The translations under genes and the position numbers were made by a program. From Diplosphaera chodatii (taxonomy: Eukaryota > Chlorophyta > Trebouxiophyceae > Prasiolales > Stichococcaceae): a stretch of 64,000 nt of DNA. The stretch lies in assembly GCA_032358165.1 (NCBI GenBank), contig JAALGY010000032.1, forward strand, positions 2,790,001 through 2,854,000, in the 5' to 3' direction. Under the pieces are notes generated by a model that was given only the letters and a program-made list of their open reading frames with translations, was not told the DNA's origin and did not search any database. This document shows, in pieces, positions 36,501 to 47,163 of this stretch (within the stretch, counting starts at the first letter, position 1; each line of letters starts with the position of its first letter).

Positions 36501-37289
36501 GGTGCACCAGGGGAGCAAACAAGAAGGGCGCCTCCGACCTCTCCATTTTGCAGCTTTCGGAGAGGTTGTCGAAAAACCTGCTTCGACTGCAGGGTTTCCG
36601 TGCCGTTCCAAAGGAAGACAAATTGGCACTGATGGAGGCGCTCTACACCAAGGGGCCATTAGCAGTTTCAATTGATGCAGGTGCTAGGCTTGCCCGAACT
36701 TGCGCATATGCTGGGTTCATCAGCCACTTTGTGTGCTGCTGGTCATCAAGTGCTGCTCATGTTGGTGGCATCGTGCAGGAAACCCAAGCTTCCGGTTCTA
36801 CTCATCTGGCGTGTGAGTCATGGAGGGGATTCAACAAGTTGTTCGTAGTTGTCATGGTGCCACCGCCTGCATCACCATACCTTGTTGCTCTGAGCTGCAC
36901 TCCGAGGCGGGGCTGCAATGTCCACAGGTATGATGAGCCGGCGTGCAAGTGGAAGGCGAATGAGCTGGATCACAGCGTGATGCTGGTTGGATATGGCAGC
37001 ACAGAGTCTGGAAAGGATTACTGGACGATCAAGTGAGCCTGCATGGGCGCAGTTTGGTCTGCCAGAGCACTTATTCCGTGTGAGACATGGCAGCACACAA
37101 CTTCACAGACATGCACCTCGGAACACCTGCTGATCATGCAGGAACTCTTGGTCGCGGTATTGGGGCGACGATGGCTATGTCCGCATCTCTCGTGACCACC
37201 ACGGTTGCGGGATTGCCACTGATGCCATCTATGCCATTCTGGACATTGATGCAGTGGATGCGATGGGGAGTGCGACAGAGCAGCAATAA
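33552..37289 (+). CDS. Secreted papain-family cysteine protease with 26/29-kDa-protease-type N-terminal domain
   Basis: Eighteen exons: 33552-33671, 33868-33916, 34044-34104, 34198-34360, 34473-34558, 34671-34697, 34793-34869, 35019-35189, 35275-35456, 35583-35679, 35772-35827, 35930-36005, 36090-36242, 36396-36463, 36593-36680, 36779-36812, 36928-37032, 37142-37289; 586 aa. Signal peptide (WLAIACVVCLFLNAAAAA), then a domain with DTYGGTDVII, LPDVSDWPYMGEHEVNGE, GSHFDDWHIDFTSYTPG, like the arthropod 26/29-kDa protease family. Next an I29 propeptide (RLGIHRANVQFISRHN, NHFADWSEEEF) and a C1A domain: QSACGSCWAFGA (catalytic Cys), LDHSVMLVGYG (His), NSWSRYWGDDGY (Asn). It likely acts in a vacuole, lysosome or outside the cell. 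Confidence 0.92.
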
Positions 37290-37683
37290 GATACCGACCC
37301 GTGCAACCAATGAGTGGGAGCACACACTTTGCCTCGTTATGCAGTTGGCTATACTTAGAAGCCACTTTGGTTTGCGACAGTGACCATCAGCACTAGCGTC
37401 ACAACTGTCTTTCCCAAGTTGCTGGTCACCGAGATTCAGTTTGTGTTGCGGTGCTTATCAGTTGGTGCGTCCCACAATTGCCCAATGCTTGTGCACACCA
37501 TTGATTGCTTGAGCGCCCTTAAATTGGGCGATGGTCAGGAGCTGCCCTCTGGCATCGCTTTGGGGTTGATGTCAGGGTGTAACAGCTGCACCATACCTTT
37601 TGCGCATGGCCAGCAACAGCGTGGTCAATTTCAGGATCCATAACCTTACGTATAGACACGTGTTGTACCACACAAAGCTGCAC
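37290..37683. other. Convergent spacer protease / sulfotransferase
   Basis: 394 bp. No gene seen. Confidence 0.5.
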
Positions 37684-40221
37684 TCAAGACCACTCGGCAT
37701 AATGTGCGTCAGAAAGTAGGTGCGCCAGCTGCTGGTTGTATGGCTGATAGAAGTGCTGCAGCCGCTGGCGGGTCTGCGGCAGCATCGGCGGCACCCCAGC
37801 TGTAACATCGGGCACCTGCCCTGCCCGCAGCATGGGCGCCATGTCATCTGGTGGCGGCGCCTGCAGGAAGTGCAGCACCTGCAGCAGCACAAACCCGTGC
37901 TATCGGCGTCAGCCGACCACCAGCGTCTGCACGCTGCTGTGTTGACAACAACGAGAGTCTGTATACCGCCACGCCTCCTGTGGGCACCCGCTGTATAGTC
38001 TGTTGCTGGTCCTGGAGGTAGTCCTCCATCCGCAGGACCAGGAGCCGCTCCCGAGGAATGTGGCGCAGCCAGCGGGACAAGAACACCGAATGCAACCCCC
38101 GTATAAACTGTAATACACACAGGCATGTTAGTCAGTTTCGCAGGCACGGTGCAGTAGGGTCCCTATGGAGGTGAGGTGTGACGATCAAAGGACAGCAGCT
38201 GCTCGGCTCAAGCACTGAGCTTGCCTGGTCAGTATGAAAGAAGACCTTCTCCTCTGGCAAGCCCAATGCCTCAAAGTAAAGCGCACACTTCGTGGCAGTG
38301 TGCCGTGCTGAGCAAGCCTCAAATGCAGCCAGGTTCTCGTCAACGTATGCTGCAAAAGCCTGCCAGGAGGCACAGCCAACGTGGTTGCCGGGTATGTGCT
38401 CTGCACCACTTGACACGAGCAAGAAACAGGGCTCACAGCTCAGCATGTACATGTGTCCCCGAGTGCTGCACCTCTGGCGTAGCACCATATCTGCCCTTGT
38501 ACTGGCCGTACTCATGATATGCCGCCCAGAGGCGGTCAATGGGGTTGCGCAGCAGCACGACTAGCCTGACCGGCCAGTCTCCATACGCCGCGTGCAGCAG
38601 CAGTGGCACGTGTGCTTCGTCATAGTCAATGCCCGCCTCTGAGACCGCCTGCAGTGACTTACTGAACAGTGAGGAAAGAGCAGCTGTGATAGAAACCAAT
38701 AGACCGGCTGCCAATGTTTGCGATTGGGCAACGGCTTGATCATGCATCGTTGTGGCTGCAGTCATGGCCTGCAGCGCTGCTGCACAGCAGTGCCAGCCAC
38801 AGCGCAAGTGCAACTGCCCGCAGACAACCTTGCGGTCAGCTGCCTGCGCGCTTGGGAAGCAGCCGCTGGTGCATGTGTCGCGCTGCAAATCGTCGCCGCC
38901 CGCCTCTGAGCAGTTGCGCCAGCAGTCCGCCATGCTGGCCCGGAAAGCTGGATGTGCACGCGCGCCTGCAGTCCATAGTAGACGTCAAGGACCAAGCAGC
39001 GAGCTTGGTGAACCAGCGGCGCGACTGCGTTGCCAGCACAGCTTGTGGCACAGGAACGACCTGGTGATGGCAATGTGTTTGACTATCCTGAAGCCGGTGA
39101 TTCCAGCCCTGGCACGATGGCCCAGCAGATGGCTAGCCACCGCAGGGCACACAAGGCGACATCGTCGCGCACCAGCCGACCAGTAGAAGTGGGAGGTGGA
39201 CAGGCTGCTGTCCATCAACAAAGACTGCTGGGGTTCCAAGGCCCGCGCTGCCTCCGCAAAGCCTTCCAGGTACTCGCCCACGGGCTTGGCCCACTCCGCC
39301 CAAAACTGCGATGCACTGCTGGGCCCCTGCGCCAGCATGACATGGCGTACAACTGAGTGCACTGCCATGTTGTGCGAAAGATGTCTGTGGTCAAAGCGCG
39401 CACATGGGCAAAGCAGACAGGCGCGTCTGGCAATGCCTTTAATACCGAGGTTGGAGTGGAAGACTGCGGCAGTTGCACTTGGTTCCTACCGTCCGGATGT
39501 GCGGGTGCTGTGCCAGCTGTGCCGCCAGCTGGTCGGCGCCCGACTGGAAACCGCCTGCCAGCAGGAAGCTGGGCAGGCAGCGCAGTGCGCCCTCGCTGTT
39601 ATTCCAGCAGGGCACCTTGCTGTGTGATGCCACAAACTGCGCTGGCACAGCCTGCACAGACCAGTTATCTTGTCTGCCAGGCATCAGACATGCGATCTCT
39701 TCTGCAACTGTTCACTGTTTGCTGATGTATGACAGCATGCAGCATAACAGTAAGCGGCATGGATGTACCAAGACGCACTGCCATGATGTCTGGCGCCAGC
39801 ATGCGCGCAGCGTGCCGGACAATCTCTATACCTAGGAGCCCTGCATGGAGCACCCCTGCACCACTGAACAGGTGGCACTCTCTGCAGCCCACATGACCAA
39901 CTGCACATTTCATGACGGTCGTGCTGATAAATGTGGCGTGCCACATGCATAGGATGTCCCACCTGCCCTCTGCTGTGTTGCTGCATGCGTGGCAGGCCCT
40001 GCTGCTGTTGCATTTGGTGCCACCGCAGCTGCATGCTGCTGCAACGCGACGCCGCTCGTATGTATAGAGTGCTTTGCGCCGATGATCAGGAGCACCGCAG
40101 CTGTCAGCAGCCCGGAGGTGGCCACCAGGCGCGCCGCCATCCTCCGTCTGGTGCGCTTGCGCCTGGGATCCGCCCTTGGCGGTTTTGGGGCTGGCGACCA
40201 TAGTGCATGCACATCCGCCAT
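37684..40221 (-). CDS. Type II membrane sulfotransferase (carbohydrate-type)
   Basis: Probable Golgi PAPS-dependent sulfotransferase acting on glycans. Eight exons: 39963-40221, 39490-39641, 39173-39326, 38829-38965, 38472-38648, 38225-38359, 37988-38107, 37684-37878; 442 aa. A basic cytosolic start (RRKRTRRR) precedes one membrane helix (LLTAAVLLIIGA). The lumenal part has FLLAGGFQSGADQLAAQL in the 5'-phosphate-loop position. The usual Lys of KSGT is Gln here, which may weaken PAPS binding. It also has LRNPIDRLWAAYHEY, the 3'-phosphate motif, and ERLLVLRMEDY. Intron 38108-38224 uses a GC donor (CAG|GCAAGC). Family is fairly firm; the acceptor sugar is unknown. Confidence 0.85.
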
Positions 40222-40917
40222 AACATCACTGGCTTGTAAACCAGCACGTAATCAGGCTGTGTCAGATACTCTCAGTGATTGATGGGGATCTATGCCATGA
40301 GACGCCGTGAATGCTGCCTGAAGCTGCTTTGGCGCAACAACGCATTTTACACTGTTACGCCTTTGTCGTAGCACAGATGACTAGATCGAAAGCGATGATA
40401 ATAGGTGCCAAGGCTACGTATGGAGTTTCACACACTCTGATGAACGAAGGCTAAGGGGCAACTGATGTCGGTGTGATCTGCATGTGCAGCCCTGGTGCAG
40501 CAGCCCAACTTATAGCAAGAGGGGATGCTGCAATCTCTTGGCAGGGGCAGTTGATCTGCCGCTGTCGGACACTGTGTAAGGGGACAATTGCTGAACCGCG
40601 TCGGTATTGCCAGTAATGAACTCGACATTGCGAGTTCCGGAGTCCACCGATCGGCCGCCGATTGTGAGGCCCCACTGCCAACGACAGTGTTTTCGGTTGC
40701 TGAGCCCTGTCTCGGCTCAGCATCCAAGGGCTGACTCGATACTAGCCTGGGATGATGCATGTACTTCGTTGGCGCTCCTGTCTTCGCAGCATGCCACACC
40801 CCTAATAAAGCTAATTGGAATGCTGCTTGCAAGGCCAGATGCCAGACATGGTGACTTTCATCCCCAGCACCATGCCTATGCAAGTCACGAAATGTCAGAC
40901 CTCGAGTCTGCACATCA
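40222..40917. other. Intergenic, sulfotransferase upstream / PYM downstream
   Basis: No supported gene. A 192-codon frame on the minus strand (40428-41006) overlaps the PYM 3' exon and shows no motif; I treat it as chance. Confidence 0.45.
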
Positions 40918-41879
40918 TTACTGCTCCAGTGCCGCAACCTCCTCTTCCCACTCGGCTCGTCTCTCCAGCTTTTTGGCTTCTTCAGGCGTGAGCTGTTTGC
41001 CCTCATCTAGTTCGCGCTGCAGCACCTCACACTGCCGGAGCTGCAGGCAACGCATCACCAAACAGATGGCCATTGTGCATCGAGGAGCACAGATACCGAT
41101 CAGATTCCAGCAGGATCTCAGACCCCGCATGGGGTGGGTGAAGCGCCCTTTGGTAGAAAGACGCATGTGGGCGACGGCATGCCTTGCTCGGCAACCCGCG
41201 TACAGCAACACTTCGCCTTACCTTCTTCTTGAGGGCTCTGATCTGCCGTTCTGCTGCCGTCGGGTCGTCTGCTGTCGCCGCAGGGCCTGCAGCGGCTGCT
41301 GGTGCGGCCCCTGAGCTGTTGCCCCGGCCGCCAGTGTCGAGTCTGAGCTCCTGCATGCGGGCTGCTGTTGCGTCTGCTGTTGCTGCTGATCTGCTGGCCG
41401 GCGAGGCGCCTCCAGCTGCTTTCTCATTCAGCCGCTTCTCTTTCCGTTTTTCGTTTCTTTTGGCGCTCTTCAACTTGTTGGCCTGCTGAGCGGCGGCCAG
41501 CGCAGCTGGGTCCATGCCAGGCACATGGTTCTTTGCGGCATCCCGGAACTGCGAGCAGCACGATGCGCGGGGGACATGAACCATGAGCATTCAAGCATTG
41601 AGAAACATTTGCCACTGGTGTCATGGTAGCTTTGACATGCTTATCAGAGGAGCGGTGCGCAGGGTGTTTGACGATACACTGTAGCAGCATCTCCTCAGGC
41701 TGACGATACAGGTGCAGGTCCGTATGAGCTGGGCAGCTCACCGCAGCGCCTCTTGACACGTACACCTGCTGCTCCTCCTGCGGCACGAAGCCAGGCCTGA
41801 TCTTGCGCTCCTTGCGCACCGTGCCGTCAGGCCGGCGACTGGCGGCAATCACGCGCTCGCCGTCTTCCCTGGTCTCCAT
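40918..41879 (-). CDS. PYM: PYM (partner of Y14-Mago; exon-junction-complex disassembly factor)
   Basis: PYM binds Mago-Y14 and the ribosome and removes exon-junction complexes from translated mRNA. Three exons: 41742-41879, 41222-41548, 40918-41040; 195 aa. The N-terminal Mago/Y14-binding block is clear: RRPDGTVRKERKIRPGFVPQEE followed by VYVSRG, here from residue ~14. A Lys/Arg-rich middle (SAKRNEKRKEKR) and a charged C-terminal helix (LTPEEAKKLERRAEW) also match. The start METREDGERV is chosen because PYM proteins begin only a few residues before this block. The frame is open upstream to 41969, so a longer N-terminus is possible. Confidence 0.9.
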
Positions 41880-42432
41880 GAGCGCTTGCAGTACAGATGG
41901 CGGCTGCAGAGCATGCCAAGTAAATGTATATAGCTCGACGGTCTGCCTGAACCCAACAAACCATGGCATCCCCAGGGGTGATGATGCATGACATGCACGA
42001 GTGATGAAGTCAAACGTTGCATCTGAAGCAGCAAATCAGAGGATCTCAGAGCCGCTCGCAGCAGTAGATACGTGCGTCCATGCATCATACGAGGCTGTAC
42101 GCAACGTTGCTGCAACTGCTGTTCTCTGCGATTGATGGACGTCGCATGGTGCATTTGTGATCTCCGGCTGCGGTCATGATCTGAGGGGCTGCTCCTTCCC
42201 CTGCTCAGCGACTGGAAACAAGCACGTTAAATCGGTCATTGTTGCATACTGCAATCAATTTTGTGATCCACAGCTCGTATTCATGATTAGAAACATATGT
42301 GCACATGCGCCAGTTTAAATTTAAACATGGCAGCTTGATCGATAGGCTGCCATACAGTGTAGTCTCAGTCACCTGGTGATATTAATATCATCACAGCTCG
42401 CTTGCGCAGTTTGGTTGAAGTATCAAGAGGGT
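41880..42432. promoter_or_regulatory. Divergent region PYM / WD40 with two AT-rich palindromes
   Basis: 553 bp between opposite starts. Two perfect 14-bp palindromes stand out in GC-rich surroundings: gtttaaatttaaac at 42313-42326 and tgatattaatatca at 42377-42390. The second is 42 bp from the WD40 ATG. Binding-site function is inferred. Confidence 0.4.
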
Positions 42433-44770
42433 ATGCAGCTGGCATTGCACCAGGAAGCCACTGGTGCGGACATCCTGCTGTTGTGCATGGTGCGATCATG
42501 AGTACACTCTTGCACTCTGTGCTCCAGCTGCTGCCGTACTGAAGCAAAACCAGGTATGGCGGGTGCAGAACACACTGGCAGCATCTATGGCGTCAGCGTG
42601 TCCATCCCCGAGCCATGCCTCCTGGCCTCTGTTGGAGATGATGAGACGGTGGGTCTGGCCTAAGCCATGCAGTCCTTTGTGTGTGGCACGACATGCCTTG
42701 CGCCACTTGCACGCCTCACAACTACCTGCCATGTGGTAGTGGCTGTAGTGGTCGCATGCCTGCATCGGTTGACTGATGAATGGTGGCCCAAGGTGCGGCT
42801 GTGGGAGGACCTGGAGCACACCGGCAGCTGGCGGCAGGCGTGCTTCGCAAACGTGGGGGACCCCGCAATGTGTGTCAGCTTCTCACCTGACAGCTCGCTG
42901 CTGGCCACAGGTTCGCTGGTGCACTTGACACAACCGAGACTTCCCTGCAGTTGATTGTGCGAGGCATGCCACCTGACGTGCACAGCGTGTGGTCAGGGCG
43001 TATGGTTGCTGCCTGTAGGAACTTCCGGCGGGACGGCGCACCTGCACAAGGTGTCACGTGGCACCGAGACCGATGGCAGTGCCAGCCTGGCGACAGAAGC
43101 CAGCCTCTGCGCCCATCCAGGTTGGCTGTGCTGCTGACAGCCATCAAATTGTATATGGTCCTGGTGGTTGCTGCGCCGGCACTATGGGCACTCTCGGCCG
43201 CCTGTGTGCAGAGGAGGTGTATGCGTGCGAGTTTCTTGAGGCGACGGACGGACGGCTGTGCACCGCCAGCGACACCTCGTTGTTCCTGTGGGACCTGGCC
43301 GCCGCGGTGCTGGTGCAGCGCTGCGGTCCGCCCAGTGTGCTGGCTGATAAGCGCTCAGGTGGATGCCCTCTGACTGCTGTGTCTAGCCATGCTGCGTGTA
43401 ACCCTTAGCTCTAGATTCAACACTCGTCCTTGGGCACCGTTTGGGGGGCAGCAGTCCTGCTGAGGCTATAAGCCACCCTCTGAGTGTGCTCACACAAGGC
43501 TGACACTCAGGATCTTCCAACCCCGCAGCGGCCATGCCAGAGCGCTGGCGGCCGGGGTATGTGTTCTCGCTGAGCCAGCAGCCCAGTGGCGGCGCCCTGC
43601 TCGCGGGCACGTGCAGCGATGGCGCAGTGAGCCACCGTCCTTCTGCCTGGGCACACCTTGCACATCAGGCATTTGCTGCATTGTCATCAACTCAGCTTCA
43701 GGCCCAGGCTATTCAATGTGCGTCAGCCACACACGCTGCGGTGCGCTGGCGTCAATGGGTGTGCCTCAGCGGAAGGTGACGAGGAACAGCGTCGCACATG
43801 CTCCAGGTGCGCATGTGGTCAGCCGGCGGGGGGGCGCTGCAGCCGCTGTGGGGCCGCCGCCTGCACGCGGGCATGGCCGCCGCCTGCACCTTCACGGCAG
43901 ACGGCACCGCGGTGCTGTCCATCAGCAAAGCCGGCGAGGTGGTGCTGCTGGTGAGCACGCCATTCATGTCACCTCTTTGGCGCCCGCAGAGGTGGTGTGC
44001 TGCACGAGGGGCCCCCTTTGTGTTGAGCACGGCTGCATTGCAAGAGTTGTCCTCATGCTCGCCCGTGGCACATCAGGACGTCCGGCAGCGTGCAGTTCTG
44101 GCACGCGCAAAGGCGCCCGCGCAGTTGCACGGGTGTCACCGCATGGTAGATGGCAGGCTGGCGCTGTGCGGAGCAGATGGCATGGTGCTGTTGGTGGACG
44201 CGGCAGACTTGTCAGGTGCAGTGACAGCCCTTGACAGTCCAGTCAGCATTGCTACCATCTCAATGATTGAATGGATGGGCCCATTGCACTGGGACTAGTA
44301 TACAGCAGTTGGTGCGCAGCCATTGATGAGACTTGTCCCAGCTTTGCAGACGGGCTCGACGAGGCAGCAATGTTCCAGACAGCACGGCGTGATGCGCTGT
44401 ACTGCCTCAGCAGCAGTGCAGATGGCTCGCTGCTGGTTGCTGGCGGTACGCTGTGCCCCATGTCAATTGTGCAGATTCTAGCATCTACCTGGCCTCTGCT
44501 GCAAGACTGCATGTACGGCACTGCGCTTGTTGGTGTTGACGCATCTGAGGTTGGTCTGCAGGCGAAGTCGTGGATGCCCCTGCGGACGCTGCATCCGCAT
44601 ATGAGATGGCACAGAGAAGCAGACAAGTCAACAGCCAGACAGACACGCTGTTTGATGCTGGTGACATGTTCACCAGCAATCACGAAGGTCGCGTGGTGTT
44701 CTCGAACGGTGTCAGCAGCTTGCCAGTGGCACAAAGACACTCAACTCTGCATATTTGGGATGTAACATGA
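42433..44770 (+). CDS. WD40-repeat protein
   Basis: Ten exons: 42433-42463, 42569-42648, 42793-42910, 43019-43120, 43212-43358, 43529-43626, 43807-43950, 44077-44215, 44350-44445, 44562-44770; 387 aa. Repeats are visible as HTGSIYGVSVSIPEPCLLAS/VGDDETVRLWE, DPAMCVSFSPDSSLLATGTS, GRLCTASDTSLFLWDL, CTFTADGTAVLSISKAGEVVL, LYCLSSSADGSLLVAGG and STLHIWDVT. These are enough for one seven-bladed propeller. WD40 propellers are protein-interaction scaffolds; I cannot name the subfamily. The first 31-nt exon is inferred from phase and is the weakest part. Confidence 0.78.
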
Positions 44771-45037
44771 CAGCATGTATGCTCACAGATGAGCGGCACA
44801 AAAAAACCGCACCCCACAATGGTAGAACCAGGCCTGAACATGGGGTCGTTTGGATGCAAGCATTGTGACACCGACCGTATGCTAGACACCGCTGACACCT
44901 CGTATCCAGAGCCCGAATAGTCACAGTGTTCCTCATCAAGAACTGAGGTTTGTACACGCCTGAGGCAGGGCTTAAAATTGCTGATCCCTAGGTACACTAT
45001 CCTACTTTGCAACCCACCGCTGCTGGCTACCGCACCA

Positions 45038-46623
45038 TCAGCTGGCCTGCTGCCCAACATTTGGCGGGGCTGCATCCATCGAACCCTCCGTACCATCATC
45101 GCTGTCATCTATGCCCAGCAGCTGCATCATCTGCAGGGCCATTTGCTCTGCGCCGGCCCGCCGCTCGGAGTCTGGCAGATCCCTCAGACGCTCTCGCACC
45201 CCTGTGCCACACCCGTCCAAGATCAAGCGCCAGATGCAAGATGTCCTGCTTATGTGAATGTGAATGTGAATGCCAAACCTGTCCTTGCAAGCGTGGCAGT
45301 AACCCTCCAGATACGCCTGCATCATGATTGGAGCTGGAACTCACCCGTCATCTGTCCCATCAGCTGGGCAAAGCTGCGGTCCGTATCGTCAACGAGATCA
45401 GGATCCTCCTCGGCGCCCATGAAGCTTCCGAACGCATCATGCGCCCCTGCGTCGCGCCTTTCCCCTGCTTCATGCGCGTGTGCGGCGCCGCTGACTTTGC
45501 CGCTGTCGCCTGCAGCCCCATTGGCAGTCTCGCTGGCTGTCGACAGTGCAAGCGGCGGGCCGGCAGGTGATGGCTGACCCGTGCTGCGACCAGCATGGCC
45601 AGCTGCATCTGCCACCGCTGCGGAGCTGCCGCTGTCGATGCCACTGCCGCTGTTGGCGCTGGGTGGCGGCTTGAGGTGCAAGCCCGACCACATGTGCGCC
45701 TCGAGTGCTGCCACCACCCGCCGCATGCCCTGCGGCTCTGCATGGTGTGAACCGGCAGGATGAGTCGACATGGATGAGGGCACACCGGAGAGATGGCGCA
45801 CCGTCGCCTCGTGCCATGCGTACAGCACTGGAGCACCTCGTACTTGGACCGTTGCCGTGCAAACGTGCGTCGGAGCGTATGTGCTGCGCACCTCCATCTA
45901 GCTGGAGGGCGGCATCTGCAGCTGCGTCTGCAGTGTCCACCGCAATATACTCATACAGCTCCTGAGCTGCCCACTGCTGCGCCTCGGTGCAGATGGCAGG
46001 CTGCGCAGCATTTGCACCTGGCAGAGACGCAAGGCGTACGTTTACAGTTGATATGTCAGAGCATCTCCTGGCGCCAGTGGGGCTCCAGATTATGCAGGCT
46101 TCGCACCCACCGCCAGATCTTGGAGCGCCGTCATAGACGCAGAGCTGGACGTCTGCTTTCGTGTCCGCTGACTGCACTGCCTGGGTTAGCGTATCGAACG
46201 CTCTTGCATCCTGTCCGCTGAGCAGCAGAATGACACCCTCGGCGGTGGCAACAGCGGGATGCTGTGCGGCAAACTCCGGGGCTGCATCGACGAGCGCCAC
46301 CGACGCCGTATAATACTTGGTGTCAAGCTGCAAGGCCGGGGCAACACCTGCAGTAGATGGCTCGATGTGGCACAGCACCGACATGGTTCTCGTGGTGGTA
46401 GTGCGGGCGCATGCACGCGGAATAACGGATACTTTGTGGATGCGCACTGCGATCAATACAACTCACCTATATCTTCTGTTGATTCCGTACTCGAAGACAA
46501 GGCGTGCAGACGTGCAAGAAACTTTTGTCTGTGTGCTGGATTACTGCCAACGATCAGCACCGAAGGCAGATCATTCTTGCCATTTGCGGCAGAACCGAGC
46601 TGCGAGTTCAGTATCTCAGGCAT
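45038..46623 (-). CDS. Adaptin-binding p34 (AAGAB)-like GTPase-fold protein
   Basis: p34/AAGAB proteins are chaperone-like factors for AP-1/AP-2 adaptor assembly in clathrin traffic. Four exons: 46467-46623, 45892-46347, 45345-45737, 45038-45201; 389 aa. The N-terminus has a degenerate P-loop region (LPSVLIVGSNPAHRQKFLAR), then DTKYYTASVALVD, EGVILLLSG and AAQELYEYIAVDTADAAADA. MRRVVAALEAHMWSGL follows, then a long Ser/Gly/Ala-rich acidic linker. The C-terminal helix RERLRDLPDSERRAGAEQ is typical of this family. The Arabidopsis relative At5g65960 is annotated as GTP-binding. Intron 45202-45344 contains three gtgaat repeats (45254-45271). Confidence 0.8.
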
Positions 46624-47163
46624 AGCCTCAGTCGGTGATGCAAAAATAACATGTTCTACGACCTCGGGGTCCTTGCAAGGCTGTGCACATTGAGCTGGTC
46701 GGCGGACAGAACGGCGGCAAAATGCCCAGCAACCACTGTGAATGACAAGTGCGAAGTATGAGACGACCCAATGCCAGTCGACATCACCCACAGCTACCAG
46801 CTCAAATTGTTGTCCACACGAAGATCTGATATCCAACGCAATAATGCACGTACTTCGTGACATACATACTTCGTGACGATAAGCACATCCTGTGCATGTG
46901 TACAGCAGAACCTATCTATACCGTATGCTCGCTGCAAAACCTACACGATGGCACACGGGTCAAAATGGCCACGTTTGCCTCATTGCAGAAGGGGCTGCGA
47001 TGATCAGTCGACGTTTATCCAGTATATCCTCCCACAGCCTGCTCGTGGCCTGGATTGGCTACCTGCATACCGGCCAGGTTCATTCAGCCATGAGCCGCAA
47101 CCAGACTGTATGGGTTGATATTCTGTCAGCACCGTGTGCCACGATGCCCTGAGGTACAGCTTG
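46624..47163. other. Intergenic, AAGAB-like upstream / GH5 downstream
   Basis: 540 bp. No gene seen. Confidence 0.5.

Noticed and set aside
40428..41006. 192-codon minus-strand frame
   Set aside because: Overlaps the PYM last exon in another frame; no family features.
45254..45271. Three gtgaat copies as a microsatellite
   Set aside because: Only three copies inside an intron; too short to matter.
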